NCBI GenBank assembly: GCA_026120185.1
Contig: JANUWF010003378.1
Location: 62,001-126,000, forward strand
Source of the DNA: Voacanga thouarsii
Lineage: Eukaryota; Streptophyta; Magnoliopsida; Gentianales; Apocynaceae
Length of the DNA: 64,000 nucleotides
Reading direction: 5' to 3'
Shown piece after piece: positions 34,332-46,165 of the stretch; the stretch's first letter is position 1, and each line of letters opens with the position of its first letter. Below the pieces are notes generated by a model. That model ran no database searches, was not told the DNA's origin, and worked only from the letters and a program-made list of their open reading frames with translations. The translations under genes and the position numbers were made by a program.

Positions 34332-37300
34332 TCAAACGCCATCCGAAGAAGAACAAGGCATCTCGATTGGCTGGGTGTACGGAACGATGGCTAGTCGATT
34401 TGGATCCTCTACAGTGGGTGTTGTTTCATCTTGGATCCTTTTTGGGCTTCTTGTGGAAGGTACTGCTTCCCCTGTATCTGCCTCACTTTCTGACAACTGC
34501 GAATGACTTGCCAAAAGGTTATCCCCATCACCCTAGATTACTTTTGTGTTGGGTCTGTTGTTTCCGTCGAAGGAGGTTCAACTCTAGCATCTTTAGCCGC
34601 AACATCCTCAATACTAGGCTCTGCAGCATAGGCTATAGATGGACCAGCCTCATCGACACCATGGGTACGATGAAAGATTGTGGCTAGGTCAGTTTGAAAA
34701 ACATCCCAAGAAGACCGCATGCCCTTTAGCAGCCCATCCTAGTATTGCAGCTCCATCTGTAGAAACTCATCCTCTACCTCCAGCATTAGCTGATCGTTTT
34801 GAAATTTGGCCACAGATTCTTTGATAGAGGAGGCAGTTTGCTGATAGACGTTGTCTTCTTGGAGTCTTTCTTCTAGGACTTTCTTCTTAGAATCTAGTTC
34901 TGCCTAAAGTTCCCATAGCCGTTGTTCAAGCCTTTCGACCTTTTCCACTCTTTTTGCTTTTTTCCCTATCGGCTCTGGTTTCTACATCTAAGGCGTCCTT
35001 ATTTATTTTTCACTTTCATTAGTAATGGTGGTCAAGATAGGCTAGGCTTCCCCCAAGATTTCTACTCAGAGGACACCTAAACGGGCAGAAGTTTTAAGGC
35101 GACTGTTCTGTAAAAATGCCTCATGTTCTCAAAACTACTTTAAGGCTTTAAGTTGGTGGAACACCTCATCCCTCCTTTTCTGGGTATCTTAAAGAAAGCA
35201 CTAGGTGGACCTTATCTATCCAAGATAATCAGTCGATAGTCACTTAATTGTAATAGGGATATCTGGATCAGCTAACTATATGATAAGCTGGAGGGCCTCG
35301 ATTAATGGTCTCTTAGGAAGCTTTTTCTGTGGGAAGGGTAGACCCAACTAGGTTAATTTGAAGCTCCACCACAACAGTAATAGACGTCAGTGGCTAGGGT
35401 AGAATGATTCCTGTTGATGGCTCTGCCTCAGAAAATATAGGAGTTGTTTCCGCTACCAAGTGTGAGGGCTCTTTTTGAAACTTTGGAAGGGAAGGCCCTA
35501 TAGGGGTGGTTATAGGTTCTCAGGAGCCAATAGGGCTATCGGTGGAAGTTCTGCTACTAGAAGATAGCCATGGGAGGATCTTCTTCAACCAATGGCTTTG
35601 CTGGAGCTAAGGGAGGTACATCTTCCTCCGAATCAGATGAGGCCTCAATGATGGCTGGTCGACTAACTTTTTGCTTCCATTTCTGCAAAAGAAGGAAGTG
35701 AGATGAGTCAGTCAAGGAATCAAATAACAACATTGTGTGGTTTGAAGTTTGGCAGAATTCCACCCTTGGCGATCATAGGAGTAAGGGTTTCTTGTTTTCT
35801 TTTCGATCGCCGTAGTAGCGAGGAGACTTCCTCCTCATCTTCTTTTTCTTCCCTGGGACCATTTCAAATGACCGGAGCTTTCCATGCCAAAGGCTATTGA
35901 AAATTTGGCATAGATATGGGGTGGTGGGTACTTTACTCTGTTTTCCTTTCCTGGAGGCCAATGTTTCTGTTGTTGTTGTTGTTAGTCCAGTTATTTGAAG
36001 AAGCCAAATAGCCACAAGATCAGAAAAGGAGATTTCACTTAACAGTCGCCACCGTAGATTGAAGTTGGGCCAAGTCTTCAGCACCACTTGGAAAGGATGG
36101 AACTCAAAAGAGCGCATGGTGATAAGGGAGTCCTCAGCTAAAGTCTATACATTCTCAACCGATATGATGGATCTGACAGAGTGAGACGTAGCATGCCCAA
36201 GATCGGTAGGTATGTATTGAATTAGCCTAAATTGTTGACAAAAGTAATGAGGGTTGTATCACTCATAGGAGGATTTGGCACTCTTGGCCTCAGGTTTGGC
36301 CCCCAAGAGGAGTTCTCAAGGACACAACACCCGTACCCTAAAGGCTTGTTTAGTTGCCTCTGGGCTTTCGAAAAGAGTTTTCAGCTAGAGCGAACCTTCT
36401 TCTCAGACAGAATATGGGGGGAAAAGGGTCATATTATACACACGACATTGGTGAAGATATGGGATAATGGTATCAATTGGGGAGGTATTCAACAAAACTT
36501 TTAACAACCAATAACTAGTAGCCGGAGTAGAAGGGTCAGCAAGTTTTTCAGAGATGTAACTAATGCCAAATTGAGGAAATTACTAGTAAAACCGTAGTTA
36601 CATAATCCAGAGAGGGGCCCCAAGATTGATAGGATCGTCCCCTGCTGACAAGGATAAAGCCAACTGATTCATGGTCTGATAGACTAGGGCTAAAGCTAGA
36701 GAGGCTAAGTTGCAATGTCTCTTCCTCCACAATAAGCTGATATATAGTATCCGTACTCGTGGCTGATCCTGATCGAATTAGAACACATGATGTACTTGCA
36801 GAGCCACAACTACAGAAAAACGACTTGTTCCTGCTCGGTTAGAATCCCTTCCAGACCCATCTGAGCAACCATAAAATTACTATAGGAGGAGGTGGCCTTA
36901 TCTAGCTATGCTTCAATGGCAGACATGTTTTTCTCATCATGGAGTTTTGGGACCTCGTCCCCCTCACATCAAAAGCCAAGGATGGTGCAGATATCCAAGA
37001 TGGTGAAAGAGAACATCCTATGGGGAAAAATAAAGTTATTGACCATAGGAGACTAGAATAGGAGAATGACGGCAAAAAGACTGCTATCAAAGGCCATGTC
37101 AAAGTCCATCATAATTATTGCGTTACAGATGCCCTACTAGTCCAAAATGGCCCCAAATGTTGTATGATAACGATCTATCCATTCTTTATAGTTCTTTAAT
37201 TTGTGTGGCCTATGGCGAAAAGATGTCGAAAGATTGGCTGAAGAAAAAGTTTTTTAGTTAAGAGGGAGAATGAAATCATCTGGTTGGACAAACTTCAGAT

Positions 37301-37403
37301 GTTTCACAGTAACATCTGGTGGCAACAGCCGAAGGCCTAGCGTATACAAGTTTGCTTCAGCACGGATGGGGGCCCGAATAGTTCCATCAATGAGGGTTAC
37401 CAT
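34332..37403 (-). pseudogene. Plant mobile domain (PMD, aminotransferase-like) protein, degenerate
   Basis: The minus strand carries a long decayed gene starting MVTLIDGTIRAPIRAE at 37403. Characteristic PMD pieces follow in order: YKEWIDRYHTTFGAI, a FDMAFDSSLFAV segment, then FSFTILDICTILGFDVRG (the hallmark TL-x-DV-x-x-LLGL-x-V-x-G position), LWLCKYIMC, CNLASLALALVYQT and GAPLWIM. After these come FEFHPFQVVLKTWP and a Ser/Glu-rich C-terminal half with a coiled coil (EKVERLEQRLWEL) and an acidic SDSEEDVPPLAP patch. At least ten stops or shifts are visible. PMD proteins occur in plant transposons and in silencing-related host genes; this one sits in a transposon cluster and looks like the transposon type. 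No LTRs or terminal repeats were found around it. Confidence 0.7.
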
Positions 37404-38339
37404 GACCAATCAGGTTTCAGAGAAGAGGAATGAGTGTAGAAAGATTGCTAAATCACAAGGGGATTAAAAGTCTAACTGAAATAGAATTAGCCAGAGTGAA
37501 AAAGTCCGTATAGGGACCACTGCTATTATAAAGGAAAGTTTGAAGATTAGCCGTTCGCGGGCTTCAAAATCGAGGCGTCATAAACCTTCTACAACGGTTG
37601 TGATGCTTTGGTTTTGTAAGAAAAAGAACAGTTATGTATCAATGAGGTACGATTTCCATTGCTTCACCTATTTTCATTCATGAAGCAAAGGGACTCGGAG
37701 GGACATATGTTGACGTCAATTTTTGTCAAACTAATGCAACGGTAACATGGAGCCGATGCCAATAGGAAAGTTTCTTTGGACTAACAAAGACGTCAATTAT
37801 ATAGTTTGCAGTCGATATACCCAGTCAACATTGGAACCAAAAAGCCATTGGGTCGTTAGACATGTTTTCCTTATGTCTCAGCATAGACAGATAACCATGA
37901 TCCGCGATTGCTGAGGCCTAACCACTAACCAAAGTTTGCCCTACGATCGGATAGTTGATTTTATCAGGAAAGCATGGATAAAACAGGAAGAGCATTTCAG
38001 TTGAAGGATATTCAACAACATCACTCAAAAGTCCAATTTTCCTTTCAACATATACGTGCTTTCTTTGTCGCTTTGTTTAGCTTAGGATTCTTGTCATTTC
38101 CAGTTCTATTTTCCTTGCATTTGAAATCTAATTATTTGCAAGTTTATCCTCTTCACAGTCATTACGGTCATTCAATATACATTCTATGTCGAATTTGAAT
38201 TACGCTGTGTGCAATTTATCTGCCTTCTTAGACCCTTTTTATAGTAAGTCAAAAGAACCCACACCTTTAAAATATCCAATTCCCATATTGTTCTTCCTCA
38301 TTGGATTGTTTATGTTCATCAGAAGAGTAGTCGATCTAT
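37404..38339. other. Unassigned sequence between PMD pseudogene and Tek2 LTR
   Basis: No coding region, repeat or LTR boundary is recognised here. In the sense of the PMD gene it would be the upstream region. Short open frames such as the one at 37974-38198 have no recognisable motif. Confidence 0.4.
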
Positions 38340-39965
38340 GATTTTATCATCTTCCCTTTTGCACAACAACATTATGAAATTTGAACTTCAATTAAAATCT
38401 TCAATTGAAGCTATTACAATCCCAAAACACAAATCCATTACAGATAAGTTTTCTAAATGGAACTTCCAAGAATTCAAAAATCAAAAGACAATAGCAGTGT
38501 ATCAAAAGACAATTAAGGGTTTCCAAAATCTTTGTCAAAAACAATTTTAGAAAGAGTTTTGAGTTTGAGTAAATCTGCCTATTAATTTTCAAATGAATCA
38601 TTTATCAGAAATAAAACAGGAGACAACTCTTAATTGCCTTTACAAAAATGAGTGTCCATGCACTCTACATTTAGCTTGCCATAATTTAACACTTTTCATC
38701 AATCAAGTTTTATGCAGGAGCTTACCTGATCCTCGCTCACAACAATAGGTCTCCAACAGCTGACCTAACCCCGCATGGAAAAAACAAACCACATTCAATC
38801 TCAAGCCACAATCCACTTCCTCAATTTTAAATTAACTCCACTCACTACTATCATGGTCCTAGTGTCCCCAGCTTTAAGGCAAAACAACAAGTAAATAGTT
38901 TTATAAGCTAAGGGTAATTTGATATTTAAAATAATTACTGTTTTGGGAAATAAGTACTAATAAGTTAAAGGTTTAAATATTGCTAAGAAGATTTAGAGTT
39001 TATTTGATGAAGAGTCTTAGGTGATTTGTAGGAAAAATAATGATTTATTAATAATTTAGTTGTTAGAAAATAATTGATAGCCAAAGTTAGTTGAAAATGA
39101 ATTTTAATGAGTCTTGCTTGAAAAATAATAAATAAGTTTTAATAGGCTTTGATTAAAAGATAATAATTAAATTTATAATAATAAGTATTTTACTAATTAT
39201 GATTATTTTCATAAAATGCTTTAGTTGTTTCATTACTTTATATAATATCTATATATTTTATTTTTAGTAAGAGCTATTATTTATTTGACTAAAATATCCA
39301 TAATATATATAATAATCCAATTCTACCCTTCCTAGGATTTTTTCAAAATTACTAGCAAAAAAATCATAATATTAAATATTTTATTTGAAGAAATAAAATT
39401 TAGCTTCGGAACAACTAGGTCTTGATCATATTTCCATGGCTATTCGCAATCATGAACATATACAATCCTTAAATTCATCAAATCATCCAAATCATGCATA
39501 CAAGCATAGATCTAAATTTATCAATACATGATCTAACCTCTACTAGCATAAATATGATCATGGCTTCAATAATCCAACATGAATATAAATCCTATTCACC
39601 AAAGGTGACATAATCTCTAGCATACTTCACCACAAATACTACCTATGACATGGTAACATGCATCAAACCTCAAAGCATCATATAATCAACCAGTATAATC
39701 CTTCCATGCATAAATCCCATCTCCTTCACAATCATACATATATTCATGCTTCAATCTCAACCACACATACTCAAATCCTATTACAATCCACCTTCTATCA
39801 TCATCATCCTAGAGACATGAATCTAGAGTTTAAAAGAAAGATTGAAGGGACTTACTTGGTTGATGAATACCTTAAAGGAGTTTAGAATGGATCTCAACTC
39901 CTAGATGCCTAAAATCATCCGAGGAAGATGGAGGAAGCATGGCCATGGAAGAAGAAGCCATCCAG

Positions 39966-39967
<2 letters not shown>

Positions 39968-40006
<39 letters not shown>
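39968..40006 (+). repeat. (GA)n microsatellite in Tek2 LTR
   Basis: A GA run of about 39 bp at the same LTR position as the 57-bp run at 8101-8157. Confidence 0.95.
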
Positions 40007-40008
<2 letters not shown>

Positions 40009-41632
40009 ATTAGCATGTTTATTCCTATATATTTTCACTAGAGATCAAAATTGGAAAAGATGAAGTTGTTAGAACAAACCTACCTTGAAGGTGTTCTTGA
40101 ACCTTCACAGAATTTTCTGGTTTTGATCCGAACTAGCGAGTTGGTTTTGTGGAGTTTGATGTTAAGAATGGTGTTGATGGACTCACGGCAGTGAGTAGGT
40201 CAAATATGGAGATTTTATAGAAGGTTTGATGTGGTTTGGAGGGGTATTAGGTGAAAGGAAGAAGTAGGTGTTCTTGGTGTATTATGTGTGCTCTTGATGG
40301 TTGAAGGAATTTGAGAGAATTTGATTTGCAGCTACCGAAATTCTATGAGAACAAGGGCTGCCGAATTCTATATAAGGTTTAGGAAGATGGTTCTCTAATT
40401 TGGAAGGGAAAAGGAAAAGCTAGTTGTTAAAATCCTTGAAGAATATTTTTAGGAAGCAAATTTGGAAACAAAATATCCTAGAATATCTTGATTATTGGAG
40501 AGCTTTGGAAGTCTGCCATGGCCGACTATTTTGAGCAGCATTTCAGTGGGATGAAATCTTGTTTAAGGTAGCTTATGGTGGCCAAAAGCAAGGTGCATAA
40601 TGGTAGAGAAAAATTCTGGTTATTTGAGGGATACATTATGGAAGGTTGCTAAACTATGGTGGCTGGAAATTTGCTAATCAATCAAGCATGATTGCAGGGA
40701 TTTGTTAGAGAGATTTTTGGGCAGCCATGTCTGAATTTCATGCAGAAGCATAAGGGGAATAATGGAGCTCAGTTACTGTAGGTTTAAGGGAAGTTTATGC
40801 AGAACAAGGATGGTGTTTCAGCTGAAAGAGAATTAGGAAACAAAGCTGGACAGTGGACTGCACAGAATTTTTGCTGAGCTGAAATTCCTGGATAGTTTTT
40901 CGGCTGCCATTTTTCAGCCAACTTGTAGAGAGTTTGAAGGGGAATTTTAGGGGCTTTCAAGGCTGGTTTCCAGCCTTCTTCATGTAGGAAAAATATGGCT
41001 ATGGTGTTGAACAAAATCTGGAAGAAAACAGCTTGGTTTTGGACTCTCAAAGTTGTGATTTGTACAGGAATTTTTCCTGGTTTTGCTCTATCTTTGGACA
41101 GTCCGAAAATGGCCAAGAAATTCAGGTTGTAAGCTGATCCAAAAGACCATTTTTCTGGCAGCATTTGGGAGGGAATTTTAGCTAAGAATCTCGACACCTT
41201 GAAGGCACACTAAGCTGGAAAATTTCAACTCATTGCAAGAAGGAAGATGAACCTAGCTAGAGTGAATTTTTAGCAAGTTCACTAGAGGGTTTTATCCTCT
41301 TGGAATCTCCTACAACTCTTCCACATTTTCAGTCCATAAGAAGTCTTTTAATAAGACATTTTGATCCTACAAAGCCACAGCGCTTTACTGAAATTTCTGA
41401 AAAGAAAATGGCTAGAACAACTTGATTAAACTAAAGAGTTGAGAAATAAGGAAAATCAAAGATCAAGGGAAAATGAATTCCTCTTAGGAAATTCGAGTAG
41501 GGAAAAGGAGTAGAATGAAGATACTCCTAACATGTCTCTTTTAGGACAACATCACTACCCTACTCTAAGCATATAAAGCCGAAATTATTACTTCCCAAGC
41601 AAAAACAAAATTTAACCAAGCTAAAGCTCCTA

Positions 41633-41702
41633 TGATGGAATTTGAACCCAAGACCTCAAGAATTAATTTCCAAAGCTCTAACCACTACACCACAACAACT
41701 CT
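41633..41702 (-). other. tRNA-like (SINE-like) module in Tek2 3' LTR
   Basis: The minus-strand A box TGGTGTAGTGG lies within 41675-41692 and the B box GGTTCAAATTCC at 41637-41648, with the same arrangement as at 9735-9803. The A box fits the consensus; the last B-box base is changed. It is oriented with the element and lies near the LTR start. Confidence 0.65.
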
Positions 41703-41952
41703 TGTTCTTATTTTCCCTCAAAAAAAAAAAAAAAAAGAATCTATTCAATCCTCAAGCTATCTTCCTATTTTCACCTCAAGCAGAAATTACCATTTTGCCC
41801 TTCTCACTCAATACTCACCAACAAGCCTCCAAGACAATAAAACTCAAATCCAAAGCATAGAAAATCATTTAAAAATATATTTAAACATGCAATAAGTTAT
41901 GATATGCATCCCAACCCCCTTACTTTAAGGTTGGTTTTGACTGGGGTTTCAC

Positions 41953-41966
41953 ATCCTCCTCTACTT
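41953..41966 (-). other. Tek2 polypurine tract
   Basis: The minus strand reads AAGTAGAGGAGGA directly before the LTR start TGTGAAACC. As in other Tekay-like elements, the end of the pol frame runs into this tract. Confidence 0.75.
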
Positions 41967-42006
41967 AGAGGAATTTCGCCCTGAAATTCAAGCATACCTC
42001 TATTGC

Positions 42007-43277
42007 AACTCGGGATACTTCCATTTAACCCACTCTTCTATCTCCTATGTGGCATCCTGCATGCCATGATACTCCCATTGAATCTTAACCATCGGTATCT
42101 GTTTGCTCTGGAGTGTCTTGACAATGCGGTCCAATATTCGCACTGGCTTCTCCACATAGCTCAGGTCTGGATGCAACACCAACGGTTCATCATTCAATAC
42201 ATGACCAGGATCCACATTATACTTCTTCAATTGTGACACATGAAACACATCATGGATTCCCGTCAACCTATCTGGCAGGTCCAATCGGTAAGCTACCGGT
42301 CCGATCCTTTCCTTAATCGGAAACAGTGCCAAATATCTTGGATTCAATTTTCCGCCCTTCGGATGCTTCAAAATTCCTTTGTTTGGCGTCAACTTGAAAA
42401 ACACGCTGTCCCCGACTTGAAATTCTAATTCTCTTCGCCAGTTGTCCGCATAGCTCTTTTGCCTACTCTGTGCCGCCTTTAACCTTTCCCTGATCAATTT
42501 CACTTTATCCAATATTTCTTGGACACATACTTCCCCGGTTTTGCTCACATGACCATCTTTGGACCAACTCCAATACAACGGTACCTGACATTTGCGCCCA
42601 TACAAAGCCTCATACGGTTCCATCCCGATCGAAGCTTGGTAGCTGTTGTTATACGATAATTCTGCATACGGTACACACTCTATCCATTTATCTCCGAAGT
42701 CCAAAACACAGGCTCTCAGCATATCTTCCAATATCTGTATCATCCTCTCTGACTGCCCATCGGTCTGTGGATGCGTCGTCGTAATGAATTTCAGATTCGA
42801 CCCCATTGCTTCCTGAAACTTTCCCCAGAAAAGAGACGTAAACCTTGGGTCTCGATCGGACACTATGCTTGAAGGCACTCCATGTAGTCGGACGATCTTT
42901 CGAACATAAGTCCGGGCCAGCTTCTCCATCGAGTCCCTCACATTCACCAGTATGAAATGGGCCGACTTGGTTAGTCGATCCACCACTACCCATATGGCGT
43001 CCTTTTGAGTCTTTGACATGGGAAGCCCGGTGACAAAATCCATGGTCACCTTCTCTCACTTCCATTCCGGTATTGGCAAAGGCTGCAATAGTCCCGCTGA
43101 CTTCTTATACTCCGCTTTAACTTTTTGGCAGGTGAGACAGGTCGAAACATACTTGACCATATCTCGCTTTAGTCCGAGCCACCAATAAGCTCTTTTCAAA
43201 TCCCGATACATCTTGACTTCCCCCGGATGAATGGCATACTTGGTCTTGTGCGCCTCCTCCAAAATTCTGTCCCTCAA
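42007..43277 (-). pseudogene. Tek2 integrase with C-terminal chromodomain
   Basis: Almost readable on the minus strand. The HHCC finger lies at 43277-43120 (LEEAHKTKYAIHPG, then CLTCQKVKAEYKK). The catalytic core has D in TMDFVTGLP, D in VSDRDPRFTS and E in DGQSERMIQILEDML, so the DDE triad is intact. The C-terminal part has the GPVAYRLDLPDRLTGIHDVFHVSQLKKY segment and then a chromodomain-like stretch (ILDRIVKTLQSKQIPMVKIQ). Stops interrupt at 43056-43058 (TGA) and 42045-42047 (TAG); both stand where Trp is expected, so G-to-A changes probably made them. The chromodomain is thought to steer integration to heterochromatin in such elements. Confidence 0.92.
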
Positions 43278-43280
43278 TTG

Positions 43281-44314
43281 CTACTCTCTGGGCACACACA
43301 ATCGATCTCTGAAATGAAAAACTCCCGCCTCATCTTGATGGAATTCACTGCCTGGCCGCTTAAGCTCCTTGTTCTTGAAAAGTTGAAACTCGGCGTTGCT
43401 TTGCTGAGCTTCCACGATTTCCTTCTTCAGATCCGGCACCAACCTCAAATTGCTGATGATAATTCCTCTGTCTTGCACTTCCACCCTTCTGTCCAACACA
43501 TCTTGGACCGCTTGCATTTTTTGCACCTTCAGTCTGGCCATTCCAACTTTTCTGCTCAGGGCGTCTGCCACAACGTTGGCCTTCCCGGGATGGTAGTTGA
43601 TCGGGCAACGGTATTCTTCCAAGAACTCTATCCACATTCGCTGCCTTAAGTTCAAATCTTTTTGAGTGAATATATACTTCAGACTCTTATGGTTGGTGAA
43701 CACCTCATATTTGGCTCCATACAAGTAGTGTCGCCATTTCTTTAGGGCGAACACTATAGCTGCCAACTCCAGATCATGAGTAGGGTAGTTCACTTCATGA
43801 GGTCTTAGCTTCCGAGATGCATAAGCAATCATCTTCCTGTCTTGCATTAGCACCGCTCCCAGTCTTTCTTTCGAAGCGTCAGTATACAGTGCGTAAGGTT
43901 TGCCTTCTTCTAGTAGACTCAATACCGGTGCTGTCATTAGTCTTTTCTTCAATTCTTGGAAACTTTTCTCGCATTTTTCGTTCCACACAAATGGAACACC
44001 CTTTCTCAACAGATGGTTCATTGGCGATGCGAGTGTCGAAAATCCCTTGATAAACCTTCGATAATATCCAGCCAATCCCAAGAAACTCCGGATCTTGGTA
44101 ATATTCTCCGGCTGCTTCCAGTCTGATACCGCTTCAACCTTTGCCGGATCTACCTTGATTCCCTCATTGGTCACCACATGGCCAAGGAATGCCACACTGT
44201 CTAGCGAGAATTCGCACTTGCTGAACTTGGCATACAACTTGTGCTCCCGCAATTTCTCCAATACGCACTTCAAATGCTCTGCATGCTCCTCCGGACTCTT
44301 GAAGTAAATCAAAA
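43281..44314 (-). pseudogene. Tek2 RT C-terminus and RNase H
   Basis: A 343-codon open frame on the minus strand starts just after the RT catalytic motif ([17 protein letters not shown]) and has [11 protein letters not shown] and [15 protein letters not shown]. RNase H follows with [15 protein letters not shown] (first Asp), a [17 protein letters not shown] segment (Glu), [12 protein letters not shown] and VVADALSRK (last Asp). It ends in TAG at 43281-43283. The upstream half of RT, including the catalytic Asp pair, is lost at the deletion junction. Confidence 0.93.
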
Positions 44315-46165
44315 TGTTCTTGAACCTTCACAGAATTTTCTGGTTTTGATCCGAACTAGCGAGTTGGTTTGTGGAGTTTGATGTTAAGAATGGTGTTGAT
44401 GGACTCACGACAGTGAGTAGTTCAAATCTGGAGATTTTAGAGAATGTTTGAAGTGTTTTGGAGGGGTATTAAGTGAACGGAAGAAATAGGTGTTCTTGGT
44501 GTGTGCTCTTGATGGTTGAAGGAATTTGAGAGAATTTGATTTGCAGCTGCCGAAATTCTGTGAGAACAAGGGCTGCCGAATTTTCTGTAGGGTTTAGGAA
44601 GATGGTTCTCTAATTTGGAAGGGAAAAGGAAAGGCTAGTTGTTAAAATCCTTGAAGAATATTTTTAGGAAGCAAATTTGGAAACAAAATATCCTAGAATA
44701 TCTTGATTATTGGAGAGCTTTGAAAGTCTGCCATGGCCGACTGTTTTGAGCAGAATTTTGGTGGGATGAAAGCTGGTTTAAGGTAGCTTATGGTGGCCAA
44801 AATAAAGGTGCATAATGGTGGAGAAAAAGTCTGGTTATTTGAGGGATACATTATGGAAGGTTGCTAAACTATGGTGGCTGGAAATTTGGTAATCAATCAA
44901 GCATGATTGCAGAGATTTGTTGGAGAGATTTTCGGGCAGCCATGTCTGAATTTTGTACAGAAGCTTAAGGGTAATAATGGAGCTCAGTTACTAGAGGTTT
45001 AAGGGAAGTTTATGCAGAACAAGGATGGTGTTTCAGCTGGAAGAGAATTAGAAAACAAAGCTGGACAGTGGACTGCACAGAATTTTCGCTGAGTTGAAAT
45101 TCCTGGACAGTTTTTCGGCTGCCATTTTCCAGCCAACTTGCAGAGAGTTTGAAGGGGAATTTCAGGGGCTTTCAAGGCTGGTTTCCAGCCTTCTTCATGT
45201 AGGAAAAACATGGCTATGGTGTTGAACAAAATCTGGAAGAAAACAGCTTGGTTTTGGACTCTCAAAGTTGCGATTTGTACAGGAATTTTTCCTGGTTTTG
45301 CTCCATCTTTGGGCAGTCCGAAAATGGCCAAGAAATTCATGTTGTAAGCTAATCCAAAAGACCATTTTTCTGGCAGCATTTGGGTGGGAATGTTAGCTAA
45401 GAATCTCGACACCTTGAAGGCACAATAAGCTGGAAAATTTCAGCTCATTCCAAGAAGGAAGATGAACCTAGCTAGAGTGAATTTTTAGCAAGTTCACTAG
45501 AGGATTTTATCCTCTTGGAATCTCCTACAACTCTTCCACATTTTCAGACCATAAGAAGTCTTTTAGTAAGACATTTTGATCCTACAAAGCCACAGCAGCT
45601 TTACTGAAATTTCTGGAAAGAAAATGGCTAGAACAACTTGATCAAACTAAAGAGTTGAGAAATAAGGAAAATCAAAGATCAAGGGAAATTGAATTCCTCT
45701 TAGGAAATTCGAGTAGGGCAAAGGAGTAGAATGAAGATACTCCTAACCTGTCTCTCTTAGGACAACATCACTACCCTACTCTAAGCATATAAAGCCGAAA
45801 TTATTACTTCCCTAGCAAAAACAAAATTTAACCAAGCTAAATCTCCTATGATGGAATTTGAACCCAAGACCTCAAGAATTAATTTCCAAAGCTCTAACCA
45901 CTACACCACAACAACTCTTGTTCTTATTTTCCGTCCAAAAAAAAAAAAATTTCTATTCAATCCTCAAGCTATCTTCCTATTTTCACCTCAAGCAGAAATT
46001 ACCATTTTGCCCTTCTCACTCAATACTCACCAACAAGCCTGCAAGACAATAAAACTCAAATCCAAAGTATAGAAAATCATTTAAAAATATATTTAAACAT
46101 GCAATAAATTATGATATGCATCCCAACCCCCTTACTCTAAGGTTGGTTTTGACTGGGGTTTCACA
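44315..46165 (-). repeat. Tek2 5' LTR, truncated by internal deletion
   Basis: About 1.85 kb, matching 40092-41952 of the other LTR at high identity. It begins TGTGAAACCCC (minus) at 46165 and breaks off inside the LTR at about 44316 where it joins RT. The 137-codon minus frame at 44999-45412 is the twin of 40784-41197. Confidence 0.92.
45849..45918 (-). other. tRNA-like (SINE-like) module in Tek2 5' LTR
   Basis: The A box lies in 45891-45908 and the B box at 45853-45864 on the minus strand; the sequence is almost identical to 41633-41702. Confidence 0.65.

Larger units (their letters stand above)
38340..41952 (-). repeat. Tek2 3' LTR, left end unresolved
   Basis: It matches the solo LTR 5773-10044 in block order, though the part equivalent to about 5990-6600 is absent and the terminal TGTAACACC is not found. 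It contains a GA microsatellite (39968-40006), a 137-codon minus frame (40784-41197) also open in the other Tek2 LTR, and the tRNA-like module (41633-41702). The left limit is approximate, by up to 100 bp or more. Confidence 0.75.
38340..46165 (-). mobile_element. Tek2: internally deleted Tekay-like (chromodomain) gypsy element
   Basis: On the minus strand: partial 5' LTR (46165 down to about 44316), an abrupt join into RT, RNase H, integrase with chromodomain, PPT at 41953-41966, and the 3' LTR (41952 down to about 38340, inner end not resolved). PBS, gag, protease and the first part of RT are missing. Both LTR pieces begin TGTGAAACCCC on the minus strand and are very similar. It abuts the truncated Ath2 LTR at 46166. 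The flanking 5-mer on the right is AACAT; no matching left copy was found. Confidence 0.85.
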
